From Pseudomonas viridiflava (GTDB taxonomy: Bacteria; Pseudomonadota; Gammaproteobacteria; Pseudomonadales; Pseudomonadaceae), in NCBI RefSeq assembly GCF_900590885.1, contig NZ_UUON01000007.1, forward strand, positions 25,268 through 89,267: a DNA stretch of 64,000 bases, read 5' to 3'. How positions within the stretch are numbered: the first letter of the stretch is position 1; the number at the start of each line of letters is the position of its first letter. Positions 8,961 to 17,750 of this stretch are shown one piece after another. The position numbers were made by a program, and so were the translations under genes. Below the pieces are notes generated by a model. The model had not been told where the DNA came from. It made no database searches and saw nothing but the letters and a program-made list of their open reading frames with translations.

Positions 8961-9596
8961 ATGGAACTCTATACCTACTACCGTTCCACTTCGTCGTACC
9001 GGGTGCGTATCGCGTTGGCGCTCAAGGGCCTGGATTTTACGGCGGTGCCGGTCAACCTGCTGGTGCCGGCGGGCGGTGCCAATCGCCAGCCCGAGTACCT
9101 GGCGATCAACCCGCAAGGGCGCGTGCCAGCCTTGCGCACCGATGGCGGCGAGCTGTTGATTCAGTCGCCGGCGATCATCGAGTACCTGGACGAACGTTAT
9201 CCACAGGCGCCACTGCTCTCCAACGACCTGGCCACCCGCGCCCATGCGCGTGCGGTGGCGTCGATCATCGGTTGCGATATTCACCCGCTGCACAACTCCA
9301 GCACCCAGAACCTGCTGCGCCAGTGGGGGCACGACGAGGCGCAACTGCTGGAATGGATCGGGCATTGGATCAGCCAGGGGCTGGGCGCGGTGGAGCAGTT
9401 GATTGGCGATACGGGCTTTTGCTTCGGCGAGCAACCGGGGCTGGCGGATGCGTTTCTGATTCCGCAGCTGTATGCGGCGGAGCGTTTCAAGGTGCCGCTG
9501 GCGGCATACCCGCGTATCGGGCGGGTGGCGGCGTTGGCGGCGCAGCATCCGGCGTTCATCCAGGCGCACCCCGCTAACCAACCGGACACACCCTAA
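8961..9596 (+). CDS. maiA: Maleylacetoacetate isomerase (zeta-class GST)
   Basis: MaiA converts maleylacetoacetate into fumarylacetoacetate with glutathione as cofactor, between HmgA and FahA. The protein is 211 residues. It has the zeta-class active-site stretch STSSYRVRIALALKG close to the N-terminus, the glutathione-binding QSPAIIEYLDERYP, and a helical C-terminal domain (GLADAFLIPQLYAAERF). ATG 8961 was preferred to the adjacent GTG 8958 because of the GGGGCAGGG ribosome site. It is the third gene of the operon (hmgC in some Pseudomonas). The end faces the next gene, with 15 bp between the two stop codons. Confidence 0.95.
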   Translation: MELYTYYRSTSSYRVRIALALKGLDFTAVPVNLLVPAGGANRQPEYLAINPQGRVPALRTDGGELLIQSPAIIEYLDERYPQAPLLSNDLATRAHARAVASIIGCDIHPLHNSSTQNLLRQWGHDEAQLLEWIGHWISQGLGAVEQLIGDTGFCFGEQPGLADAFLIPQLYAAERFKVPLAAYPRIGRVAALAAQHPAFIQAHPANQPDTP

Positions 9597-9611
9597 AACA
9601 ATGCGCCAGTT

Positions 9612-10415
9612 TCAGTGCACCACGGTGTTGGGCGGCAGGTGCCCCAGCCGTTCGGTCAGGCGCAGGCGCTGGATCGGGTCTTCGCTGAGCAGCAGCGCGT
9701 GTTCCAGGTCGAAGCGCTCGGCGTTCGGGCAGTCCAGGCGTTGGTACAGGCTGGCGCGGGCGAGGTAGTCGGCGGCGTTGGCATTGCCCAGCTCCAGCAC
9801 GCGCTCTGCGTCCATCAGGGCGGCCAGCGGGTTGTCATTGGCCAGGTGCAACTGGCGCAGGTTGCGCGACAGACGTTGCAACATCGCCCGTGGCTCGGCG
9901 CTGTGCAGGTGCTCGGCCTGCAACTTGAGGTTGGGGCCGTACTGGCGTTGCAGCAGTTCGCGGCAGTCGTTGGGGTACAGGCGTCGACCGCCGCAGGGGT
10001 CCAGCAAGTGATCGGCGCCAGGTACCCGCAGCAGGAAGTGGCCGGGGAAATTCACGCCCACCATGGGTATATTCAGGCGGCGCGCCAGCTCCATGGCGAT
10101 CAGCCCCATGGCCAGCGGCTGCCCGCGCTTGCGTTGCAACACCTTGTCCAGCAAGGCGGCGGCGGGGCGCAGCGGGGTGAAGTCATCTTGGGCAAAGCCC
10201 AGGTCATTCATGCGCCGCAGCAGCGGTTGGCCCAGCTCGTCCGCCGGCAGCATGGGCATGCCCAGGCTCACTTGCAGTTGCAGCGCCGTCAGTTCCTGAA
10301 GAATCAGCAGGGGTTGCACCGCCGGGTCATGCTCGGCAGCAATCCACAGCGCGGCTTCAAACAGCGCAGGGGGGGAACGTTCCAGGCAGGCGAAAAAGGC
10401 TTTGCGGGGGTTCAT
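9612..10415 (-). CDS. SirB1-family transglutaminase-like/TPR protein
   Basis: The protein of 267 residues resembles SirB1 (YchA) proteins. The N-terminal two thirds hold a transglutaminase-like fold with the family motif KRGQPLAMGLIAMELARRL and VNFPGHFLLRV. The last third consists of short helices like tetratricopeptide repeats (AADYLARASLYQRLDCPNAE). The Cys of active transglutaminases is not obvious, and the biochemical role of the family is unknown. ATG 10415 is preceded by GGAGAA at a good distance. The upstream 42 bases of the same frame are left out because they lack a ribosome site. The gene stands alone, convergent with maiA and divergent from the dehydrogenase gene. Confidence 0.75.
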   Translation of the reverse strand: MNPRKAFFACLERSPPALFEAALWIAAEHDPAVQPLLILQELTALQLQVSLGMPMLPADELGQPLLRRMNDLGFAQDDFTPLRPAAALLDKVLQRKRGQPLAMGLIAMELARRLNIPMVGVNFPGHFLLRVPGADHLLDPCGGRRLYPNDCRELLQRQYGPNLKLQAEHLHSAEPRAMLQRLSRNLRQLHLANDNPLAALMDAERVLELGNANAADYLARASLYQRLDCPNAERFDLEHALLLSEDPIQRLRLTERLGHLPPNTVVH

Positions 10416-10601
10416 TGCGTTCTCCGGCGGATGCCCCCGTTTTAGCCTTGCTGGCAATTTTCGTCCAGTGGCATAAGAAATATCCCATGCGCTTATGTCA
10501 CAGAGCCCGACAAACCGAGCGCCTTATTCCAGCGCAGTCCGGCAGTTTTCTGCCGCACGCCTATACTTGGCGACTACAAGAAGTGATCCGGGAGCTCGAC
10601 G

Positions 10602-11621
10602 ATGTTTGCTCTCATGCACGGCCACCGCCTTGAATCCCTGCACCTGAGCATCGACCCGGTGACCGGGTTGAAGGCGGTCATAGCCATCCATAACAGCCGC
10701 CTCGGGCCCGCCCTGGGCGGCTGTCGCTACCTCGCCTACCCCGACGACGAAAGTGCCGTGGCCGATGCCGCGCGCCTGGCCCAGGGCATGAGCTACAAGG
10801 CGGCGCTGGCCGGGTTGCCGGTGGGCGGCGGCACGGCAGTGATCCTGCGCCCCGCCCATGTGGAAAGTCGCGCGGCGCTGTTTGAAGCCTTCGGCCGCTG
10901 CATCGAGCAACTCGGTGGCCGCTACATTACCGCCACCGACAGCGGCACCTCGGTGGCCGACATGGACTGCATTGCCCAGCACACCCGCTTCGTCACCAGC
11001 ACCACCGCCGCCGGTGACCCCTCGCCCCATGCGGCCATGGGCGTGTTCGCCGGCATCCGCACCACCGCCATGGCGCGACTGGGCAGCGACAACCTTGAAG
11101 GCTTGCGCGTGGCCGTCCAGGGCCTGGGCAACGTCGGCTACGCCCTGGCCGAGCAACTGCACGCCGCCGGCGCCGAACTGCTGGTGAGCGATATCGACCA
11201 CGGCAAGGTGCAGCTGGCCATGGAGCAGCTGGGCGCGCACCCCATCGCCAACGACGCGTTGCTTAGCACGCCCTGCGACATCCTCGCGCCGTGCGGCGTC
11301 GGCTCGGTGTTCAATCGCCAGAGCGTGGGCCAACTGCGCTGCGCCGCCGTGGCCGGTTCCGCCAGTGCGCAATTGACCAACCTGCAAGTCGCCGACCAAC
11401 TGGAAGGGCGCGGCATCCTCTACGCCCCGGACTACGTGATCAACTCCGGCGGCCTGATCTACGTGGCCCTCAAGCACGGCGGCGCCGAGCTTGCGTCCAT
11501 CACCGCGCACCTGACGAACATCGGCACGCGTCTGACCGAAATCTTTGCCCACGCCCAAGCCGAAAAACGTTCCCCCGCGCGGGTGGCAGATGAGTTGGCC
11601 GAACGCATCTTGTACAAATAA
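10602..11621 (+). CDS. Leu/Phe/Val dehydrogenase-like protein with altered catalytic site
   Basis: The protein (339 residues) belongs to the Glu/Leu/Phe/Val dehydrogenase superfamily, which oxidatively deaminates branched-chain or aromatic amino acids with NAD. The family motif GPALGGCRY, the substrate-binding region GMSYKAALAG (Lys66), the DSGTS loop, and the Rossmann motif GLGNVG are present. In known leucine dehydrogenases the glycine-rich loop reads GGGK and its Lys is the catalytic base. Here it reads GGGT (Thr78, codon ACG at 10833-10835), one base from AAG. Either activity is changed or lost, or this lineage uses another base. The hmg genes nearby suggest an amino-acid catabolic setting, but it is transcribed alone. 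Confidence 0.8.
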   Translation: MFALMHGHRLESLHLSIDPVTGLKAVIAIHNSRLGPALGGCRYLAYPDDESAVADAARLAQGMSYKAALAGLPVGGGTAVILRPAHVESRAALFEAFGRCIEQLGGRYITATDSGTSVADMDCIAQHTRFVTSTTAAGDPSPHAAMGVFAGIRTTAMARLGSDNLEGLRVAVQGLGNVGYALAEQLHAAGAELLVSDIDHGKVQLAMEQLGAHPIANDALLSTPCDILAPCGVGSVFNRQSVGQLRCAAVAGSASAQLTNLQVADQLEGRGILYAPDYVINSGGLIYVALKHGGAELASITAHLTNIGTRLTEIFAHAQAEKRSPARVADELAERILYK

Positions 11622-11636
11622 CCCAGGCATTAAAAA

Positions 11637-11661
11637 GGCCCTGAACCAATGATTCAGGGCC
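11637..11661 (-). terminator. Rho-independent terminator of yebG
   Basis: The 9-bp stem GGCCCTGAA / TTCAGGGCC has a 7-base loop. Read on the minus strand it is followed by TTTTTA, so it works best for yebG. It also lies 16 bp after the dehydrogenase stop and may serve both genes. Confidence 0.8.
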
Positions 11662-11676
11662 TGTTCAATTCGGGCT

Positions 11677-11937
11677 TTATTCCGCTGCTGCGTTGAGCAA
11701 CTCGGACAACGCGTCCGGCTGGCTCTTGAACGCCTTGGCAAATACATCGCGATTCTTCGCCATGTAGATCCCGGCTTCTTCCACCTGCTGCTCGCTCAGG
11801 GACGGCACGGCTTTTTGCAACACTTCTGCCAGCAACTCAGCGAGTTCAAGCATTTTGTCATGACGGTCAGCTTCGGCTTTATCCATGAACAAACGCTCCA
11901 GATCTCGGCTGCTGCGGTATACCACTTCGACGGCCAT
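11677..11937 (-). CDS. yebG: YebG-family SOS-induced protein
   Basis: The 86-residue protein begins MAVEVVYRSS and contains the family segment KAEADRHDKMLELAELLAE, closely like E. coli YebG (MAVEVKY, then KKEADAYDKMLDTADLL). YebG is a small soluble protein induced by DNA damage under LexA. Its molecular role is not established. The call is supported independently by a consensus LexA box 44 bp upstream of the start. The C-terminal tail is shorter than in E. coli. The gene is monocistronic with its own terminator. Confidence 0.88.
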   Translation of the reverse strand: MAVEVVYRSSRDLERLFMDKAEADRHDKMLELAELLAEVLQKAVPSLSEQQVEEAGIYMAKNRDVFAKAFKSQPDALSELLNAAAE

Positions 11938-12242
11938 TCACCACCTCACATGCCTTCACGATAGTTGTCTTTTGCTACTACTGTATCGATATACAGCGAA
12001 AAGGATATGCCAAACGCGGCGGTTTGGATAGCAGGTTTTTAATGTAGTTGGGAAATGGGGGTTTGCTACACCGCAAATTTCTGAAAATACGGCGAGGTTG
12101 CCGGGTAATCCTGCGATGGCTTACCTTCCCCGGGCTTTGCTTCGGTGGCTACGATTTTTCCTGTTACTCACTTCATCGCTCAGAGCACGACAGTGAAAAC
12201 GCCAACGACTAGACTCCTTCTTCATCGACAACGGAGGCTTTT
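11938..12242. other. Intergenic region between yebG and the toxin-antitoxin pair
   Basis: This 305-bp gap between divergent genes holds the yebG LexA box near its left side and, at its right end, the GGAGG ribosome site of the antitoxin gene. The middle part has lower GC content than its surroundings and no open frame that looks coding. No second LexA box is visible on the toxin-antitoxin side. Confidence 0.6.
11981..11996 (-). promoter_or_regulatory. LexA box (SOS box) of yebG
   Basis: CTGTATCGATATACAG fits the LexA consensus CTG-N10-CAG with CTGT/ACAG half-sites. It lies 44 bp upstream of the yebG start codon, the expected place for repression. Confidence 0.85.
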
Positions 12243-12431
12243 ATGGACACTTCCTTTTCCTCTGGTATCCAAGCAGATACTGAAGAGCAGGCTGACAGCT
12301 ACGACCGCTGGTTTCGCGCCAGAGTGCAAGCCGCTCTTGATGACACAAGTCCCGGCGTTCCTCACGACGAGGTCATGGCCGAGATGCAAGCGCTGATCGA
12401 GTCCAAACTTAAGAAAGGCGATGCTGATTGA
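12243..12431 (+). CDS. Antitoxin of a type II toxin-antitoxin pair (stability-determinant type)
   Basis: This acidic 62-residue protein has the segment EEQADSYDRWFRARVQAAL followed by PHDEVMAEMQALIESKLKK. That pattern is known from small antitoxins or stability determinants encoded just before RelE/ParE toxins. It should bind the toxin through its C-terminal helix and repress the operon. A strong GGAGG ribosome site lies 7 bases before the ATG. The coding sequence overlaps the toxin gene by 11 bases, the typical coupling. A separate DNA-binding motif is not obvious. Confidence 0.8.
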   Translation: MDTSFSSGIQADTEEQADSYDRWFRARVQAALDDTSPGVPHDEVMAEMQALIESKLKKGDAD

Positions 12432-12690
12432 ATGGTTACCCGCAGCGCGGGTGGAACTTCGGCAAATTATTGAATACCTCAGTCATCGCAATCCTGTGGC
12501 AGCTCTCGAGTTAAAGCGATCAATCGAAGCGTCGGTGTTAGCTCTCTCTCGCAGACCCCAACTTTACCGCCCCGCCAGAATCACCGGTACACGAGAGATG
12601 GTGGTGCATCCGAATTATCTGGTGGTTTACAAGGTGACCGACAACATTCGGGTTCTCTCGGTTTTACACGCGCGTCAGCGATATCCCTGA
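12421..12690 (+). CDS. RelE/ParE-family toxin
   Basis: The 89-residue protein has the ParE/RelE layout: an N-terminal MLIEWLPAARVELRQII strand-helix, a second helix (AALELKRSIEASVLAL), then a beta sheet with GTREMVVHPNYLVVYKV and the usual ending VLSVLHARQRYP. ParE toxins poison DNA gyrase and RelE toxins cut mRNA on the ribosome; sequence alone does not decide between them, though the C-terminal form is common in ParE. Translation is coupled to the antitoxin through the 11-base overlap. Intact and probably functional. Confidence 0.85.
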   Translation: MLIEWLPAARVELRQIIEYLSHRNPVAALELKRSIEASVLALSRRPQLYRPARITGTREMVVHPNYLVVYKVTDNIRVLSVLHARQRYP

Positions 12691-12860
12691 CATATCCGCT
12701 TCTTGAATGAGCAAAGTATCTACTCTGCTCATCCTCACACGTGCCTCATGTCACGCCGCCACCATCTCACTCCCCAGCCTCTGGCCTTTTTTCTGCATGC
12801 AGAACAACCGTCACGTCCAACCCGCATTATCCGGTCGAGTCGACCTAAGGAAGTACCCGC

Positions 12861-13349
12861 ATGAAAATCAACTGGGCCGAAAAGCTGCGCCAGCAAGTCC
12901 ACGGGCTGGCCGAGTCGCTGGGCAATCTGTTTGTCGAGTCGTTTCACTACCTGGCGCTGTTCGCCATTGGTGCGGTGACCGCATGGGCCGCGGTGATGGA
13001 ATTTCTGGGGATGCTGGAGAACGGGCATATCAAGATCGATGACATCTTGCTGCTGTTCATCTACCTGGAATTGGGCGCCATGGTCGGGATTTATTTCAAG
13101 ACCAACCACATGCCCGTGCGCTTTCTGATCTACGTGGCGATCACGGCGCTGACGCGTCTGCTGATTTCCAACGTGTCGCACCACAACCCGCCAGACGTGG
13201 GAATCATCTACCTGTGCGGTGGGATTCTGCTGTTGGCATTCGCGATTCTGGTGGTGCGCTACGCCTCGTCGGCGTTCCCGTCGGTGAAGGTTGAAGGCCC
13301 GCGTCGCAAGGGCGAGGCGAGCCTGGAAACCGAGAAGGGCGAGCTTTAA
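12861..13349 (+). CDS. PsiE-family inner-membrane protein
   Basis: The protein of 162 residues has four predicted membrane helices (about residues 27-50, 62-82, 90-110, 116-140) and the PsiE-family features FVESFHYLALFAIGAVTAWAA and FIYLELGAMVGIYFKTNHMPVR, with RLLISNVSHH after it. The E. coli member is induced by phosphate starvation; the function is unknown. The charged C-terminal tail is cytoplasmic. AAGGAAG lies before the ATG. Its last four bases overlap the end of the convergent DUF3509 gene. Confidence 0.82.
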   Translation: MKINWAEKLRQQVHGLAESLGNLFVESFHYLALFAIGAVTAWAAVMEFLGMLENGHIKIDDILLLFIYLELGAMVGIYFKTNHMPVRFLIYVAITALTRLLISNVSHHNPPDVGIIYLCGGILLLAFAILVVRYASSAFPSVKVEGPRRKGEASLETEKGEL

Positions 13350-13663
13350 AGCCCGACGCTGAAGGGCAGGGTGCGGGCGGGCGGTCGCTGCAACAGTTTG
13401 TGACTGTCCCCGTCCGTCATCACCGCCAGGATCTCCATGGCGCTGTGGCCCTGCTCGATGGCAATGCCGAACTGGATGCTTTGCACCAGGCGTTTCAGGC
13501 GTTGCGGGTCGTTGCGTTGTTCGGCACTGATCATGCGCTTGGCCACCACGCCAGCCTCATCGGAGAGGGTGAGCATGATGCTGCCGTCCAGCCGTTGGAT
13601 GCTCAGGTTGACCCGGTATTTGGGGGTGAAGGTGTCGGTGATGATCTGAAAAGGATTGTCCAT
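13346..13663 (-). CDS. DUF3509 domain-containing protein
   Basis: This 105-residue soluble protein is of a type found mainly in Pseudomonas. It has an N-terminal beta-rich region (ITDTFTPKYRVNLSIQRLDGSIMLTLSD) and a helical segment that includes RLKRLVQSIQFGIAIEQG. There is no signal peptide or membrane helix. The family function is unknown. Its end overlaps psiE by four bases tail to tail, so transcription of the two genes must collide or end within the neighbour. Confidence 0.7.
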   Translation of the reverse strand: MDNPFQIITDTFTPKYRVNLSIQRLDGSIMLTLSDEAGVVAKRMISAEQRNDPQRLKRLVQSIQFGIAIEQGHSAMEILAVMTDGDSHKLLQRPPARTLPFSVGL

Positions 13664-13813
13664 GGTGCGTTACCGCCTGATAAGAACATGCAGTCATTGA
13701 CGACCGGTATCGGGATTAGTTCGCATTGCCTGACCACCGGCCACTCCGTCGCTGAGGTTTCACAAAATCCGTTGTCCTCAAGGGCTGTACAGCAAGGGCC
13801 GTGCCGTACAGCC

Positions 13814-13906
13814 AATGTGGGAGGGGGCTTGCCCCCGATAGCGGTGTGTCAGCCAATGAATGTTCAGCGGGTACACCGCCATCGGGGGCAAGCCCCCTCC
13901 CACATT
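13814..13906. repeat. REPIN (inverted pair of REP sequences)
   Basis: Two REP units, AATGTGGGAGGGGGCTTGCC with CCCGATAGCGG and its reverse complement CCGCCATCGGGGGC with AAGCCCCCTCCCACATT, face each other around a spacer of about 35 bp. The same sequence recurs elsewhere in this window. It is the type moved by RAYT transposases in the P. fluorescens group; no RAYT gene is in the window. It fills the gap upstream of the DUF3509 gene and downstream of the serine transporter. Confidence 0.9.
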
Positions 13907-13938
13907 GGCTTTGTGTTGTCTTGGGGCGGTGAGCTATT

Positions 13939-15228
13939 TCAGGGCAATACCGAGAAAACGATCGCAGACAGCGCAATCAGGCCGATCACCACCACAAACA
14001 CATTCGACAGCTGGCCCGAATACTGGCGCAAAGCCGGCACGCGGCGGATCGCGTACATCGGCATCAGGAACAGCAGGCACGCGATGATCGGCCCGCCCAT
14101 GGTTTCGATCATGCCCAGGATGCTTGGGTTGAAGGTGGCCACGGCCCAGCAGGTGAGGATCATGAACAGCGCGGTGCTGCGTTCCAGCCATTTGGCCGAC
14201 ATCGAGCGGTTACGCCCGCGCAGGGATTTGACGATCAGGCCCTGGAACCCTTCGCTGGCGCCGATGTAGTGGCCGAGGAAGGATTTGGTGATCGCCACCA
14301 GCGCGATCAACGGTGCGGCGTAGGCGATCACCGGGGTCTGGAAGTGGTTGGCCAGGTACGACAGGATCGAAATGTTCTGCGCCTTGGCGGCGGCCAGGTC
14401 AGCAGGCGACAGCGCCAGCACGCAGCTGAAGCAAAAGAACATCACCGTCAGCACCATCATGCCGTGGGCGGTTGCAAGGATGCCGCTGCTTTTGCGCTCG
14501 GCCAGCGGGCCGTACACGCGCTTCTGGTCGACGGCAAACGCGGAGATGATCGGCGAATGGTTGAAAGAAAACACCATCACCGGGATTGCCAGCCACAGGG
14601 TCTTGAAGAGGATCGGCAGCGGCATGCCCTCGCTGGCGGAGGCGAAGAAGGCGCCGTTCCAGTTGGGGATCAGGCTCAACGCCAGCAACAGCAGGGCGGC
14701 GACGAACGGGTACACCAGCATGCTCATGGCCTTGACGATCACGCCCTGGCCGCAGCGCACAATGGCCATCAGGCCGAGGATCAGCACCAGCGACAGAATC
14801 GCCCGGGGTGGCGGGGCCATGTGCAGTTGGTGTTCCATGAAGCTGCCCAGGGTGTTGGTCAGCGCCACGCTGTACACCAGCAGGATCGGGAAGATCGCGA
14901 AAAAATACAGCAGGGTGATCAGCTTGCCCGCGCCGACGCCGAAGTGTTCTTCGACCACTTCAGTGATATCGCCGGATTTGCCTGACAGCACAAAGCGCGT
15001 CAGCCCACGGTGGGCGAAGAAGGTCATCGGGAAGGCCAGCAGCGCCAGTACGATCAGCGGCCAGAAGCCGCCGACGCCGGCATTGATCGGCAGGAACAGC
15101 GTGCCGGCGCCGATGGCTGTGCCATAGAGGCCGAGCATCCAGGTGGTGTCGTGTTTGGTCCAGCCGGTGGTTGCGGTGTTTTCTACGTCAACAGGATTTT
15201 CGGCAGCAGGTGTACGTACATCGGTCAT
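13939..15228 (-). CDS. sdaC: Serine transporter of the SdaC/HAAAP family
   Basis: The permease of 429 residues has about 11 membrane helices. It starts with WTKHDTTWMLGLYGTAIGAG, the typical hydroxy/aromatic amino acid permease opening, then GTLFLPINAGVGGFWPL. It imports amino acids with protons; genetic linkage to L-serine dehydratase makes serine the likely substrate. ATG 15228 was chosen because GAGGC lies 8 bases before it. The earlier in-frame codons encode a polar stretch (MSPRKNNNEAIT) that is not needed. The gene is 60 bp after sdaA in the same operon. Confidence 0.87.
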   Translation of the reverse strand: MTDVRTPAAENPVDVENTATTGWTKHDTTWMLGLYGTAIGAGTLFLPINAGVGGFWPLIVLALLAFPMTFFAHRGLTRFVLSGKSGDITEVVEEHFGVGAGKLITLLYFFAIFPILLVYSVALTNTLGSFMEHQLHMAPPPRAILSLVLILGLMAIVRCGQGVIVKAMSMLVYPFVAALLLLALSLIPNWNGAFFASASEGMPLPILFKTLWLAIPVMVFSFNHSPIISAFAVDQKRVYGPLAERKSSGILATAHGMMVLTVMFFCFSCVLALSPADLAAAKAQNISILSYLANHFQTPVIAYAAPLIALVAITKSFLGHYIGASEGFQGLIVKSLRGRNRSMSAKWLERSTALFMILTCWAVATFNPSILGMIETMGGPIIACLLFLMPMYAIRRVPALRQYSGQLSNVFVVVIGLIALSAIVFSVLP

Positions 15229-15288
15229 CGTTATTGCCTCGTTATTATTTTTGCGCGGGCTCACGTTGGGGCGGTCAGGGAATGCTCC

Positions 15289-16665
15289 TCAGCACTCCAC
15301 CCAGCTCACGGCCAGGCCGCCCCGTGAAGTTTCTTTGTATTTGTCATGCATGTCGGCGCCGGTGTCGCGCATGGTGCGGATCACCCGGTCGAGGGAAATG
15401 AAGTGTTTGCCGTCACCGCGCAGGGCCATTTGCGTGGCGTTGATCGCCTTGACCGCCGCGATGGCGTTGCGCTCGATGCACGGCACTTGCACCAGGCCGC
15501 CGACCGGGTCGCAGGTCAGGCCGAGGTTGTGTTCCAGGCCGATTTCGGCGGCGTTTTCCAGTTGCTCGGGGGTGGCGCCGAGGATATCGGCCAGGCCGGC
15601 GGCAGCCATGGCGCAGGCCGAGCCGACTTCTCCCTGGCAACCGACTTCGGCGCCGGAGATGGAGGCGTTTTTCTTGCAGAGGATGCCGACGGCGGCGGCG
15701 GCCAAAAAGAAATTGACCACATCATCGTCAGACGCGTCGGCGTTGAACTTCATGTAGTAATGCAGCACCGCCGGGATGATCCCCGCCGCGCCGTTGGTGG
15801 GCGCGGTGACCATGCGCCCGCCGGCGGCGTTTTCTTCGTTGACGGCGAGGGCGAACAGGTTGACCCATTCCATCGCCGACAAGGTCGAGGTGATGACATT
15901 CGGTTTGCCGATTTCCAACAGGCTGCGGTGCAGTTTCGCCGCTCGGCGCGGCACGTCCAGGCCACCGGGCAAGATGCCTTCATCGCGCAGGCCTTGCTCC
16001 ACGCATTCGCGCATCACCGACCAGATATGCAGCAAGCCGCTACGGATCTGTTCGTCGCTGCGCCATGCGCGCTCGTTGGCCATCATCAGCTCGGAAACCC
16101 GCAGGCCGTGCTTGTTGCACAGGGCCAGCAGTTCAACGGCGCTGGAAAAGTCGTAGGGCAATTCCACATCGCTGGTAGGCGCAATGCCTGATGCGGCTTC
16201 CGCTGCTTCGATGATGAAACCGCCGCCCACCGAGTAGTACGTCTGTTCGCTGAGCAGGCCGTTTTCGCCATAGGCATGCAGGGACATGGCGTTGGGGTGG
16301 TAGGGCAGGCTTTCGTCGAGCAGCAGGAGGTCGGTGTGCCAGTTGAAGGCAATTTCCTGTGAGCCTGCGAGTAACAGCCGGCCGCTTTCGCGCAGTTGCT
16401 GGATGCGGGTGTTGATCGAGGTCGGGTCAACCGTGTCTGGCCATTCGCCCATCAGGCCCATCACGCAGGCGCGGTCGGTGGCGTGGCCCACGCCCGTGGC
16501 GGACAGCGAGCCATATAGGCGCACTTCGACGCGGCGGGTGTCGCTGAGCAATTGTTGGTCGGTCAGGGCTTGGGCGAAGGTCGCAGCGGCGCGCATGGGG
16601 CCGACGGTATGGGAGCTGGACGGGCCGATGCCCACTTTGAATAGATCAAAAACACTGATAGCCAT
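15289..16665 (-). CDS. sdaA: L-serine ammonia-lyase, single-chain iron-sulfur type
   Basis: The enzyme (458 residues) converts L-serine into pyruvate and ammonia with a [4Fe-4S] cluster. The N-terminal beta domain begins with [20 protein letters not shown], including the SSSHT motif. The alpha domain has the cysteines of the cluster in [20 protein letters not shown], in SACAMAAAG and in [16 protein letters not shown]. It is upstream of and co-oriented with the serine transporter, so uptake and deamination are linked. A LysR-type gene is divergent and is the likely activator. Confidence 0.95.
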   Translation of the reverse strand: MAISVFDLFKVGIGPSSSHTVGPMRAAATFAQALTDQQLLSDTRRVEVRLYGSLSATGVGHATDRACVMGLMGEWPDTVDPTSINTRIQQLRESGRLLLAGSQEIAFNWHTDLLLLDESLPYHPNAMSLHAYGENGLLSEQTYYSVGGGFIIEAAEAASGIAPTSDVELPYDFSSAVELLALCNKHGLRVSELMMANERAWRSDEQIRSGLLHIWSVMRECVEQGLRDEGILPGGLDVPRRAAKLHRSLLEIGKPNVITSTLSAMEWVNLFALAVNEENAAGGRMVTAPTNGAAGIIPAVLHYYMKFNADASDDDVVNFFLAAAAVGILCKKNASISGAEVGCQGEVGSACAMAAAGLADILGATPEQLENAAEIGLEHNLGLTCDPVGGLVQVPCIERNAIAAVKAINATQMALRGDGKHFISLDRVIRTMRDTGADMHDKYKETSRGGLAVSWVEC

Positions 16666-16802
16666 GCTAAAGCCTTACAAGCAATGGAGTAGAAATCGCT
16701 GCCATGTTTTGTAGAGCAGGCGGAATTGGCGCGATACTGAGCCTCTGGAACGGCACTGACCAACGAATTATCCTAAGACACCCTTTAGCAGGACTAAACC
16801 CT

Positions 16803-17750
16803 ATGAGTCGGCACCTCCATGGCCAGACGTATGTCTGGTTGCACGTTTTTTCCTGCGCGGCGCGGCATTTGTCGTTCACCCGCTGCGCCGAAGAACTGCA
16901 CATCACGCCGGGGGCGGTGAGCCAGCAAATCCGCCAGTTGGAGGAGCGTTTGGGCTTTCGCCTGTTCCATCGCCGCGCGCGCGGCGTGGAGCTCAGCGCC
17001 GAGGGCCAACGGCTGGCGACCACGGTGGGGGAGGCCTACGGCAGCATCGATGCGGAGCTGCAGCGGCTGGACGCGGGGATGATCAGCGGCACCTTGCGGT
17101 TGCGCTCGATCCCGTCGTTTCTAGGCAAGTGGCTGACCCCACGGCTGCCGCGTTTGCAGCAGCGATTCCCGGATATCCAGCTGCGCATGGTCGCCGAAGA
17201 CAGCAGCATTGCCCTGCACGAAGGGGATTTCGACCTGGCGATCGACCTGAACGACGGCAGCTACCCCGGCCTGTTATCCACAGCCTTGCTCGACGAGCAG
17301 ATTTTCCCGGTGTGCGCCCCCAGCCTGTTGCGCGGCCGGCCGCCGTTGCATGGCCCGGCCGACCTGGTGCATTTCCCGCTGCTGCACGACATCACCGCCT
17401 GGCGTGGGAGTTATGAGTACGCCGAGTGGGAGTTTTACCTGAATGCCATCGGCTGCCACGACGCCGATGTACGGCGCGGGCATACCTTCAACCGCAACCA
17501 CCTGACCATCGAAGCCGCCATTGCCGGCATGGGCGTGGCCATTGCGCGGCGTACGTTGCTCAATGATGAACTGGAGCGCGGCACCTTGATCGTGCCGTTC
17601 GGCCTCGCCGTGCCCAACCACAAACGCTACGTGCTGCTGTATGCGCCGGGCGCGCTGAGCCATCCGGGGGTGCGGGCGGTACATGACTGGCTTGTTGAGG
17701 AAGCGGGGATTTTTCGCGGATTGCACCCGTTGGGAGAGGGGCAATTGTGA
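16803..17750 (+). CDS. LysR-family regulator, probable activator of the serine operon
   Basis: The protein is 315 residues, with an N-terminal winged helix-turn-helix (LSFTRCAEELHITPGAVSQQ) and a LysR effector domain to about residue 300. HITPGAVSQQIRQLE resembles the GcvA/DsdC branch of the family, whose members respond to glycine or D-serine. Its start lies 137 bp from sdaA on the opposite strand, the classical LysR arrangement, so it probably controls sdaA-sdaC. ATG 16803 gives the normal N-terminus; 33 further codons upstream have no family similarity. Confidence 0.85.
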   Translation: MSRHLHGQTYVWLHVFSCAARHLSFTRCAEELHITPGAVSQQIRQLEERLGFRLFHRRARGVELSAEGQRLATTVGEAYGSIDAELQRLDAGMISGTLRLRSIPSFLGKWLTPRLPRLQQRFPDIQLRMVAEDSSIALHEGDFDLAIDLNDGSYPGLLSTALLDEQIFPVCAPSLLRGRPPLHGPADLVHFPLLHDITAWRGSYEYAEWEFYLNAIGCHDADVRRGHTFNRNHLTIEAAIAGMGVAIARRTLLNDELERGTLIVPFGLAVPNHKRYVLLYAPGALSHPGVRAVHDWLVEEAGIFRGLHPLGEGQL

